From an uncultured Lachnospiraceae bacterium (GTDB taxonomy: Bacteria > Bacillota > Clostridia > Lachnospirales > Lachnospiraceae): a stretch of DNA of 30,792 bases. Every line of letters starts with the position of its first letter. The stretch's first letter is position 1. The stretch covers positions 1-30,792 of the forward strand of contig CAJTOW010000038.1 in assembly GCA_910577655.1 (NCBI GenBank), in the 5' to 3' direction. Shown here piece by piece: positions 17,462-24,388 of the stretch. The notes under the pieces are model-generated. The model searched no databases. It was not told where the DNA came from and was given only the letters and a program-made list of their open reading frames with translations. The position numbers and the translations under genes were made by a program.

Positions 17462-18179
17462 GGTGCATTTTTTCTTTCAGGGATTGTTTGATTCTGGCCC
17501 TGACTTCCTTCCGGTATGGTTTGCTGACACTCAGAACATCGCCATTGATCATCTTTATACTTTCGTAGGAATACTCACTTACATATTCCCGGTGTATCAC
17601 ATAGGAATGATGTATCATCAGAAAGCCTTCCGGAAGCTGCTCCATGACATGTTTCAGCTGTCCGTAAAATTCCTCCTGCCCATCCTTTTTTATAATCAAA
17701 ACCTTTTTGTCCATACTCATAAAATATATTATTTCCTTTACGGGAATGCGGAAAATCTGACTTCCTTTCTGATATTCAAAGCAGCTTTCTGCACATTTCT
17801 TCCTTTTCATGCTTCGTTCAAGCACTTCCCTCAGCTTAGCGGAGGAAACGGGTTTTATAAGAAAATCCAGGGGCTGCATTTTGAAAAGCTCCATGGCATA
17901 GCCCTGCTTTGAGGAAATGTAGACTATATGGATATCTGTATCCCCCAGTTCATCACGGATAAAAGCCCCTGTTTCAATACCGCTTTTTTGAAGCAGCTCA
18001 ATATCAAGAAAAAGAATATCCAATCCAGCCCCTTTTTCCAGATCACGCTCCAGCCCCTCACCGCTATACCATACCTCTATTTCAAATTTGACCAAAAGCT
18101 CTGCCGAAAGTTTTTGAAACTGTTCCTCCAGCATGGAACATAAGATTTTGTCATCATCACATATTCCGATCCTGTACAT
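17451..18179 (-). CDS. LytTR family response regulator
   Basis: A 242-residue regulator. The receiver (1-125) has the acidic cluster D8-D10, phospho-acceptor D59 (ILFLDIEL) and K109 (FLIKP). The LytTR DNA-binding domain (about 140-235) contains EIIYFMSMDKKVLII and FLMIHHSYVIHREYV. ATG 18179 is chosen because it starts directly with the receiver (MYRIGICDDD) and has GGGAG 10 nt upstream; the frame extends to 18257 without a better site. It is first in the cluster and pairs with the overlapping GHKL kinase. Its DNA sites would be expected before its own promoter and before the lipoprotein gene. Confidence 0.92.
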   Translation of the reverse strand: MYRIGICDDDKILCSMLEEQFQKLSAELLVKFEIEVWYSGEGLERDLEKGAGLDILFLDIELLQKSGIETGAFIRDELGDTDIHIVYISSKQGYAMELFKMQPLDFLIKPVSSAKLREVLERSMKRKKCAESCFEYQKGSQIFRIPVKEIIYFMSMDKKVLIIKKDGQEEFYGQLKHVMEQLPEGFLMIHHSYVIHREYVSEYSYESIKMINGDVLSVSKPYRKEVRARIKQSLKEKMHHVL

Positions 18180-18255
18180 GCAATATCTGCTCCCTCTGCA
18201 CAATTCTGTATCTGTATTTACTTTACTTTGTTGTCTCCGTCTTGCGGCTGACTCC

Positions 18256-18296
18256 ATTATATAACATCAACCCGGACAATTTACCATTTCTGGTAA
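18256..18296 (-). promoter_or_regulatory. Promoter and palindromic operator of the LytTR/GHKL operon
   Basis: A perfect TATAAT lies at 18261-18256 on the minus strand, with no good -35. At the -35 position sits the inverted repeat TTACCA-N4-TGGTAA (18281-18296). This may be a binding site for the LytTR protein or another regulator. Assignment to a regulator is inference. Confidence 0.45.
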
Positions 18297-18331
18297 TTAA
18301 TCCAGGTTGAAAGCTGTTTTAATGATCACTG

Positions 18332-18554
18332 CTACTTACCAAGTGCATCGTAGACAATTCTTTCAAGGTATTCTTTTTTGGAAAAATCTGTTCCATCTGA
18401 GAAAATGCGTTGTACGCTACCAGGGCCGTTCTCACATATCGACTGTTTTCCTCAAAAAGTTTCCTATTTAACGGAAATTCTTTATGGTCGGCAAACTGAC
18501 AGCAGAATGTAATGGTTGTCCTGGTATTGCCTTCTGGTAATGGTACGATGGGGT
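18332..18554 (-). pseudogene. Fic-family protein, C-terminal remnant
   Basis: The minus strand encodes PLPEGNTRTTITFCCQFADH, then FPLNRKLFEENSRYVRTALVAYNAF. After a frameshift near 18396-18402 it continues DGTDFSKKEYLERIVYDALGK and a TAG stop (18334-18332). This is the end of a Fic (AMP-transferase-type) domain; the core motif is normally H-x-F-x-E-G-N-T-R. Here the catalytic His and the Phe are replaced (IVPLPEGN), so the product would be inactive even without the frameshift. The matching N-terminal part lies about 1.9 kb upstream at 20471-20608, on the other side of the AT-rich island. Confidence 0.8.
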
Positions 18555-18590
18555 AAAAAAGAACAGATATATCTAATCACATCTGCTCTT
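18555..18590 (-). terminator. Rho-independent terminator of the RNase HI-RnlA-RnlB operon
   Basis: On the minus strand AAGAGCAGAT (18590-18581) pairs with ATCTGTTCTT (18568-18559) with one mismatch and a 12-nt loop, and a T-run follows. It begins about 10 nt after the antitoxin stop. The fic remnant begins directly beyond it. Confidence 0.8.
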
Positions 18591-18600
18591 TACACTACAC

Positions 18601-18966
18601 CTATATAACACAACCATGAGAAATCAATTTTTGCTGTTTGTCTGTCAAACTACTATAATTCAAAACTTCTAAATCAGATTTAAGATAATTGCACATGTAA
18701 CTACGAATAATACTTTTTTTATCTATATTTTCAAATTTAAATTTTGAATTATCAAACGAATTTCCATCAAAAAAACCACTAATAAATCGCTCCTCATTAT
18801 TGCCACTATGCAGTAATTCATCAATAACAAACAAACCGGAAAAATCTATTGTTCTTAATTGTTCTTGAAGTTCATTAACAAAATCAAAAGGAGAATCACT
18901 GGTTTTCATAATAACTAGGATTTTTATTTCTTTATTATCAAGATTTACAATGTCAAAATTATTCAT
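18601..18966 (-). CDS. rnlB-like: RnlB-like antitoxin
   Basis: A 121-residue protein, close to the length of E. coli RnlB (123). Its layout matches RnlB: an N-terminal strand (EIKILVIMKTSDSPFDFVNELQEQL) aligns by eye with the E. coli GALKAVVMATGFENPLSSVNEIETKL region, then GLFVIDELLHSGNNEERF with ILFDLLCANGPEWNRF. In E. coli RnlB inhibits the RnlA endoribonuclease. AAAGGAGA lies about 6 nt before ATG 18966, a stronger site than that of the toxin. It follows the toxin gene by 28 nt and precedes the terminator. The assignment rests on sequence remembered from the E. coli family and on gene order. Confidence 0.72.
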   Translation of the reverse strand: MNNFDIVNLDNKEIKILVIMKTSDSPFDFVNELQEQLRTIDFSGLFVIDELLHSGNNEERFISGFFDGNSFDNSKFKFENIDKKSIIRSYMCNYLKSDLEVLNYSSLTDKQQKLISHGCVI

Positions 18967-18994
18967 ATGTCTTCTCCTTTCTTCGTTTTACTAC

Positions 18995-19585
18995 TTATTC
19001 ATAATATTCATCAATAAGCGATAATGTTCTTTTAATTAAATCATGTGCTCTTCCTACATCAAGCAAATCTGTTGTGTCCAAAGGTGCTGTAGGATCATCC
19101 CAATGAGATAATTTATTTCGGTTACTATTAAAGAAAGTATAACAATTTCCTATATATTTCACTTGTTCTGTAGTAGCTTTCCCACATCTGTCAGAACATA
19201 ACCTATATTTTGCCCCTACTTTCTCAAACATATCATAACCATTTACTTTTATATATTTCCAATCAGGAATAATCTCCAAATTCAAAAGGACCATTTTTAA
19301 ATGACCATCTATTGCTCTGATTACTGGTTGAGCCAAATATGTGCCATCAAACATATTCCCATCTAGTTTTAAATTGTAAACTGCCTGGTGCAATGTCTTT
19401 GACAATTTTGCCGGTAATTTATCATAAGCATTCGGCATATAATATTGAACTTTTGAACTAATTTCATTTTTATCAATATTAATTTTGTATGTATCATTGT
19501 ATATCTGTGGGATTTTCTCAATTTCTACTAATTCAGTCACATATGACAAAATTGTTGAAAAGAGCTGTTTGGGTTTTCCTTGCAT
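18995..19585 (-). CDS. rnlA-like: RnlA-like HEPN endoribonuclease toxin (C-terminal domain, possibly fused in life to the preceding RNase HI)
   Basis: A 196-residue protein similar to the C-terminal (Dmd-binding/HEPN) domain of RnlA/LsoA, the phage-responsive mRNA endonucleases of E. coli and its plasmids. The end CYTFFNSNRNKLSHWDD matches the E. coli segment AYTFFNVERHSLFHME and preserves the HEPN catalytic R-x4-H (R156, H161). The N-terminal domains of the 357-residue E. coli protein are absent. ATG 19585 has no ribosome binding site; the nearest, AAAGGAG, lies 27 nt upstream inside the RNase HI gene. Removing one A from the A7 run at 19617-19623 would fuse the two frames (IKKEIFGLPNKLVMQGKPKQLF). 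The gene may therefore be the second half of a frameshifted RNase HI-RnlA fusion. Confidence 0.75.
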   Translation of the reverse strand: MQGKPKQLFSTILSYVTELVEIEKIPQIYNDTYKINIDKNEISSKVQYYMPNAYDKLPAKLSKTLHQAVYNLKLDGNMFDGTYLAQPVIRAIDGHLKMVLLNLEIIPDWKYIKVNGYDMFEKVGAKYRLCSDRCGKATTEQVKYIGNCYTFFNSNRNKLSHWDDPTAPLDTTDLLDVGRAHDLIKRTLSLIDEYYE

Positions 19586-19592
19586 AACAAGT

Positions 19593-20141
19593 TTATTTGG
19601 TAAACCAAAAATCTCCTTTTTTTATTTTAGGAATTCCTTTCCCATCCGTCAATGCTGCTTTTGCTAACTTATCAGCTTCTTCATTATATTTGTTCCCTGT
19701 ATGTGCAGTAATTTTTTTGAACGAAATATTAAGCTTATTACTATTCTCTTTCATGAAATCCGCATACTTCTTTGTCAAACTGTTTTTGGCTTTCCACTCG
19801 CCAGTAGCCCATTTCTCTATGCCTAAATAATCATAACATATCTCTATTGTGGAATATCCATTCTTATCACACCATTTTACTGCAAACATTGCTCCGAGCA
19901 TCTCTCCCGTGACGTTTCGCAATGCTATTGAATCAGGATTATCTCCATTTCCGGACTCCTGAACGACCTCACCATTAGGGGTAATTATAATACAACCAAA
20001 CGCATACTTGCCAATATCTTCATCAAAACTACCATCAACATATGCAATAATCTGATTTTCTAAACATTCTTCCCCTTTTTCAAAAGAACTATTCAACTCC
20101 CTCTTCTCTATCCCAGATAAGTATTCATAGTTTCCAGCCAC
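19593..20141 (-). CDS. RNase HI (viroplasmin-type RNase H domain)
   Basis: A 182-residue protein with all catalytic residues of RNase HI: D36 (AYVDGSF), E80 (NVTGEMLGAM), D104 (ICYDYLGIEKW), H147 (ITAHTG) and D157 (NEEADKLAKAAL). The domain resembles the Firmicutes enzymes that carry an N-terminal hybrid-binding (viroplasmin) domain. The start EYLSGIEKREL looks like the last residues of that domain, but nothing upstream restores it: GTG 20141 is preceded directly by TGA and has no ribosome binding site. So the 5' end may be truncated. It stands first in an operon with RnlA- and RnlB-like genes. In E. coli the host RNase HI is needed for RnlA activity. Base composition is much more AT-rich than the flanks, indicating transfer. 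Confidence 0.85.
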   Translation of the reverse strand: MAGNYEYLSGIEKRELNSSFEKGEECLENQIIAYVDGSFDEDIGKYAFGCIIITPNGEVVQESGNGDNPDSIALRNVTGEMLGAMFAVKWCDKNGYSTIEICYDYLGIEKWATGEWKAKNSLTKKYADFMKENSNKLNISFKKITAHTGNKYNEEADKLAKAALTDGKGIPKIKKGDFWFTK

Positions 20142-20470
20142 TCATAGAAACGGCATTTACACATCTAAAGCTGCCTACAACAAGACTTAAGAACTCTCAT
20201 AATTCACTGTACCGAATCGTAAATGCGTAGTTTATATACATTTCGACTACGAATAAAAACAGATAGACACCTTTGCTCAAAGTAATTATATTCCATATCT
20301 ATAAATAGCTCAACAAATTTATAAATTATTCACCAATCAATCTACCTGTCTTCTCTTTCTTCTCAATAATCACATTTTCTCCAACAATCCTTCTAACACA
20401 AATACTTTAACTATTTTTATGTACAAAGCAGTCTGCCGCTGTTACGCCGTTTTCTGCTGGTGTCTCTGTG
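20142..20470. other. AT-rich upstream part of the RnlAB island, no clear gene
   Basis: About 330 bp between the RNase HI frame and the N-terminal fic remnant. On the minus strand a short tail, VRRIVGENVIIEKKEKTGRLIGE-stop (ending at 20327), looks coding but I cannot assign it. A CGTAGT/ACTACG inverted repeat flanks a TATAAA near 20225-20255 and could mark a promoter. Nothing else is supported. Confidence 0.35.
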
Positions 20471-20608
20471 TTACATTTTCAATAAATGTTCTGCATGGTA
20501 ATCCCCACATAATGGATTTAGCGCAAGCTGTTTCAAACGGTACACAACATAATCGGCTTCTGCATTATCAAGAAGTTTTTGATCGTGAATATCCAATTTA
20601 TTTTTCAC
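20471..20608 (-). pseudogene. Fic-family protein, N-terminal remnant
   Basis: From GTG 20608 the minus strand reads KNKLDIHDQKLLDNAEADY, then VVYRLKQLALNPLCGDYHAEHLLKM and a TAA stop (20473-20471). This is the start of the Fic family whose end lies at 18332-18554: short leader, NAEADYVxxRLKQL helix, then the segment normally followed by HRYIFxDIxEWAG. The middle of the domain (roughly 80-90 residues) is absent. The two pieces are co-oriented in the right order, with the RnlAB island between them. Confidence 0.7.
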
Positions 20609-20752
20609 CAGAACCTGCCCAATCCCGTTTTCTCTTTATCGTGATTTCCATTATACAATAAACATCTGATAAATAGAATAGTTTTCTATGGATTTCATTT
20701 ACTATACGTAACAGTTTGTCACTATTCACAGCCAGGTTGTTTTTCTTTGCCA

Positions 20753-20773
20753 GCGGATACCAGCTCTGGAAAA
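20753..20773 (-). repeat. Dispersed repeat, inverted copy of 1350-1370
   Basis: These 21 bases are the exact reverse complement of 1350-1370. Similarity extends on both sides to about 31 bp with a few changes (GGAAAAC/GGAAACC on one side, CGCYGG on the other). Both copies lie in intergenic DNA. The copy here overlaps the left arm of the large palindrome at 20763-20829. Confidence 0.8.
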
Positions 20774-20829
20774 AGTTTTCCCCGGATTGCATCCGAAACC
20801 CGCAATCCGGGGAAAACTTTTTCCAGAGC
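20763..20829. repeat. Perfect 28-bp inverted repeat (long hairpin)
   Basis: Arms 20763-20790 and 20802-20829 are exact reverse complements, with an 11-nt loop (20791-20801). The arm begins GCTCTGGAAAAAGTTTTCCC. It lies 42 nt after the DUF4340 gene stop. There is no T-run after either arm, so it is not a typical intrinsic terminator, although it could stop or protect transcripts from the minus-strand operon. It overlaps a dispersed repeat also found near 1350. Confidence 0.9.
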
Positions 20830-20870
20830 GTCCCCTTCGAAACACCCTCATAAACAGTAACTAACCCCAA

Positions 20871-22271
20871 CTATTTCCACAACTCCAAAATCCCGTTAAC
20901 CCTCTGCCGGTTCACAAGCAGTTCGGCCTTTCCATTGACCCGGGCCGCGTAATAATTCTGGTCATAGGCAATCAGTTCCACCAGGATATCTTCTCCCAGA
21001 CCGGACAGGCGGCGGTAGTTAATAGTCAGCGCCTCAGGCCTGGTCAGCTGGCCGGCGATATCTGTGACCCGCTTTTCCGCTGTCAGGCTGTACAATGGAA
21101 AATAGATACTGTTGAACTCCTTTTCTGTGATTTCTTCCCCGTCATGATAGAAGAAAACACTGCCGTCTGTCTGGCTTTCCAGGGTGTATTCTGTCTGAAA
21201 TGACTCCCCGGATATTGTAATACCTTCCAGCTCCTCCCGTCGGACCTGGGCCACGGATAAGGAGAGATATGCCTCCGCCGCCAGATTCTGGAAGGGGGAC
21301 AGACTGCTGGCGGACACCTTGTAGATTCCCTGGCCGTTTTCCGGATATACGAACCGGTAACCACCGGTTTCGTCGCCAATGAGGAGAGAATAGATTTCCT
21401 GGATTCCGTCCGTCTGGTACAGGACCTGAAGACGTGCCCCAGGCTTCCCAAGGCCCCGGGCTTCCAGCTCTTGTCCGTCTGGATGATAAGCCGCCAGCTC
21501 CTCATACCGGAGCTTCGGGATCTGGGCCAGAAGCCGGGAAACCAGAGCTTCGTCGCCAGGGCCGGCGCTGACCGGCGGCTCCACAAGCCCCGAAGTGCTT
21601 TTCTCTCCCTCCTCCCGGCTCCAGACAAGCCACCTCCCAGGCTCTGCCCCATTGCTTTTTGTCTCTCGTGCAAATATGATCTCCTGCTCCCCTTCTGTCA
21701 CCGTAACCTGGATCATATCATCAATGGTAAAATCCGGCAGGCTCTCCCGGACAGCCATGGCCAGGATGCTCCCTGAAAATATATTATAGAAGGAAGCATC
21801 CACGGTATAGATTTTCCCGGACCCTTCCAGGGCCATATAGTAATCCCCGGAGGCACTGTTGGCACTCCCCAGGTAAATGACCTTTTTCTGGTCTCCGGCT
21901 GTGACTGTGATCACATTGGAGGGCTGATCCAGCCCATAGACGGCAAAGTGTTCCTCTCCCTCTGCTACGGCACGTTTGGCCCACAGCGCCGCAGTCTTTG
22001 CCACCATAGTCCCGGTAAAATTCTGGTTCAGGGGAAAATCCTCCTCCTGCTCCCAGACCCACCGGTCATCCTGCCGCCTGAGGGCAACAAGGCCGTCCGC
22101 GCCGGTAAAGGTCAGGCGTTCGATGGAGGACGCTTCCAGGGTGTAGATGCAAAGACTGTCATCCCCCTCTCCTCCATGGCGTTCCTCCATAAGCAGCCAC
22201 AGATATACCCCCAGCAGAAGCACAGCTGTCAAAGCTGTCAACGTAAGCCGTATTTTCTGGCGTGTTCTCAC
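20871..22271 (-). CDS. DUF4340 domain-containing membrane-anchored protein
   Basis: A 466-residue protein with one N-terminal membrane anchor (IRLTLTALTAVLLLGVYLWLL) and a large extracytoplasmic region of repeated DUF4340-type beta units. Examples are LTFTGADGLVALRRQDDRWVWEQEEDFPLNQ and the YGLDQPSNVITVTAGDQKKVIYLGS motif. The start is GTG 22271, which shares one base with the TAG stop of the preceding gene (TAGTG) and has GGAGG upstream; the frame extends further but without a site. Proteins of this type commonly follow a GldG-like ABC gene. The complex probably acts at the cell envelope; its substrate is unknown. Confidence 0.88.
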   Translation of the reverse strand: MRTRQKIRLTLTALTAVLLLGVYLWLLMEERHGGEGDDSLCIYTLEASSIERLTFTGADGLVALRRQDDRWVWEQEEDFPLNQNFTGTMVAKTAALWAKRAVAEGEEHFAVYGLDQPSNVITVTAGDQKKVIYLGSANSASGDYYMALEGSGKIYTVDASFYNIFSGSILAMAVRESLPDFTIDDMIQVTVTEGEQEIIFARETKSNGAEPGRWLVWSREEGEKSTSGLVEPPVSAGPGDEALVSRLLAQIPKLRYEELAAYHPDGQELEARGLGKPGARLQVLYQTDGIQEIYSLLIGDETGGYRFVYPENGQGIYKVSASSLSPFQNLAAEAYLSLSVAQVRREELEGITISGESFQTEYTLESQTDGSVFFYHDGEEITEKEFNSIYFPLYSLTAEKRVTDIAGQLTRPEALTINYRRLSGLGEDILVELIAYDQNYYAARVNGKAELLVNRQRVNGILELWK

Positions 22272-24388
22272 TATACCTTCCTCCTTCTCACACACACCAC
22301 AATGCCTGCGCCCAGGATACCTGCAGGAATCACCCCAGCAAACAGGATACTCCACCGGACAGCCTGGGCTGAGGTGAGCCGCAGCACCGGGGATGAGGTG
22401 GATCTGGGCCTGATGCTGATGCCCTGGTTCTGGCCTGTCATCCAGCCGATGGCATTGAGCACCAGATCCTTATTGTTGCCGCCTGCCATTTCATCAATCT
22501 CGTCCATAAGAAGACTGCTGCTGGAGATCCAGGTGATCCGGGTCTCCCCGGAGGCGGTCCGTTCCCTGGCTGTGACCGCTACCGGAAATGGCCCTGGTAT
22601 ATCTTTTGTCTGGCCGATGCCCTGGTCTCCGGTCCCTCCAGTTCCCCGCAGAACCGACCGCCCGGAGGTCACCAGCAGATCCTCCAACTCCACGCTGCCA
22701 CGCACCTCCCCGGTTCTGCCGATCCCATGGGCATTTGGCAGAAGCAGGAGTCCGTCCGTCTCCAGAAATGGCTGGGTGATCACATGCTCCCGGATACCGG
22801 GAAGCAGGAAATTGGGATAGGAAGGGATGCTGCTGTTGCCGTCCCCCTCCACGATCATCCCCTGGACCGCTTCCAGGCCATAAGCCGCCATGACCCAGTC
22901 CAGCCAGGGCATTTCTATGGAAGTAATTCCGGTTATCAGAAGCATGTTCCCGCCCCGCTCCAGATAATCCGCCAGGATCTGTGCTTCTTTCTGGGTCAGA
23001 TCCGCCACCGGCACATGGAGCCACACTGCCCCGGCATCCTCCGGCACCTCGCCGGCCGCTGTCAGATTCAGGGGACAATACTCCAGGCCCTCCTTGTCCA
23101 GGGCTGCCTGCATTTTCTCGGAAAGCTCCGTCTCCCCGTGGCCTGTGACCAGATAGATCCGGGACAGATGCTCTGACACCACATAGTGGACCGCACTGGT
23201 AATCTGCCCCTCTCCGTCAAAGACTGTGCTGATACGTCCCGTGTCATAATCATAGCTGGATGGATACAGCTGGGCATTGCGCACCAGACGGAACCGCTGC
23301 TCCCCAGCCACCAGGATGCTGTTGTCACTGACCTTGTCCGTGGTGTAGGAGGAGACAAAGCCCGGATCTGCCACCGGATCTACCTGTTCTGCAAAAATGT
23401 GCCTGTCCAGATCCTGATACCGTTCCAGAAGCCGCACCAGCCGCTCATCCTCCTGCCCCCTGGGAGCCACCAGATACAGGCGCACCTGACTGTCCAGTCC
23501 CTGGATCACCTCCCGGGTCTGCCGGGAAAGGGTATAAATCCGGTCTGAGGAAATATCCAGCCTGGTACAGCCCACCGGAAGCTTCAGCACGATCAGATCC
23601 GCCAGCACCACGATGGCCAGCACCAGTCCACACATGACCGGACCGTAAATCCCCTTGTGAAACCGCCTGTCCACTGACCGCACCGTCAGATACAGGAAAA
23701 GCACCGTCACCCCCATATAATAGACCAGATGGGTCACGTCAAACACCCCGTCCACAAAGTCATAATACCTCTGGAACAGGGAAAATGCCTCCACAAGGCC
23801 TGTATTCCCGCCCCTTGTCACACCGCCCGTGAGACCGCCCACAAGGCCGCTGATGAGACTGCCGATGCCCTGGGCCAGATAGCTGAACAAGAGGATGGCA
23901 AAGGTTCCCACCGCCGCGATGATCTGGTTGTCTGTCAGACTGGACACCCACATGCCTATGGCTATGCAGGCCGCTCCCATGAAAAGGAAGGCCACAAAGC
24001 AGGCATAGGACTGCCCCAGAAGCACAGTTCCATACCGTGACAGCACCAGCGGACAGAACCCCAGCACGGCAAACGGCGCCGCAAACACGGTGAGCACTGC
24101 CAGATATTTCCCCAGCACGATACTGGTGATGCTTACCGGAGCCGTAAAGAGAAGCTGGTCTGTCTTCAGACGCTGTTCCTCCCCCAGAGTCCGCATGGTC
24201 AGCACCGGAATTACGATCAGCAGCACCACCGTGGTGTTGCCCAGGACATAGCCAAACTCCGCCATGCCTCCCTGAAGATTAAAGGCCGTGAAGTAGATCC
24301 CGGAAACCAGCAAAAGGAACGCCATATAAAGGTAACCTGTCATGGAGCGGAAAAATGTCCCCGTCTCCTTCTTATAAACCGCCCACAC
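22271..24388 (-). CDS. Fused ABC-2 permease and GldG-like (ABC_transp_aux) protein
   Basis: A 705-residue fusion. Residues 1-245 form an ABC-2 permease with about six membrane segments, beginning MWAVYKKETGTFFRSMTGYLYMAF and carrying the EEQRLKTDQLLFTAPVSITSIVLGKYLA coupling region. This resembles GldF. From about 262 a further helix (VMCGLVLAIVVLADLIVLKL) opens a GldG-type auxiliary domain: LDISSDRIYTLSRQT, a GHGET turn, and LADYLERGGNMLLITG. A C-terminal helix lies at about 675-697. In Bacteroidetes gldF and gldG are separate genes. The ATG overlaps the ATPase gene by 17 bp and the stop overlaps the DUF4340 gene by one base. Confidence 0.88.
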   Translation of the reverse strand: MWAVYKKETGTFFRSMTGYLYMAFLLLVSGIYFTAFNLQGGMAEFGYVLGNTTVVLLIVIPVLTMRTLGEEQRLKTDQLLFTAPVSITSIVLGKYLAVLTVFAAPFAVLGFCPLVLSRYGTVLLGQSYACFVAFLFMGAACIAIGMWVSSLTDNQIIAAVGTFAILLFSYLAQGIGSLISGLVGGLTGGVTRGGNTGLVEAFSLFQRYYDFVDGVFDVTHLVYYMGVTVLFLYLTVRSVDRRFHKGIYGPVMCGLVLAIVVLADLIVLKLPVGCTRLDISSDRIYTLSRQTREVIQGLDSQVRLYLVAPRGQEDERLVRLLERYQDLDRHIFAEQVDPVADPGFVSSYTTDKVSDNSILVAGEQRFRLVRNAQLYPSSYDYDTGRISTVFDGEGQITSAVHYVVSEHLSRIYLVTGHGETELSEKMQAALDKEGLEYCPLNLTAAGEVPEDAGAVWLHVPVADLTQKEAQILADYLERGGNMLLITGITSIEMPWLDWVMAAYGLEAVQGMIVEGDGNSSIPSYPNFLLPGIREHVITQPFLETDGLLLLPNAHGIGRTGEVRGSVELEDLLVTSGRSVLRGTGGTGDQGIGQTKDIPGPFPVAVTARERTASGETRITWISSSSLLMDEIDEMAGGNNKDLVLNAIGWMTGQNQGISIRPRSTSSPVLRLTSAQAVRWSILFAGVIPAGILGAGIVVCVRRRKV

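Noticed and set aside
18555..20470. Insertion sequence or integron carrying the RnlAB island
   Set aside because: No transposase, integrase, terminal inverted repeats or target-site duplication could be seen at the edges.
20763..20829. Standard rho-independent terminator
   Set aside because: The stem is far longer than usual and neither strand has a following T-run.
20598..20870. Minus-strand 90-codon frame across the 28-bp hairpin
   Set aside because: Much of it is the inverted repeat and dispersed repeat read through; the similar peptide near 1350 comes from the repeat, not from shared protein ancestry.
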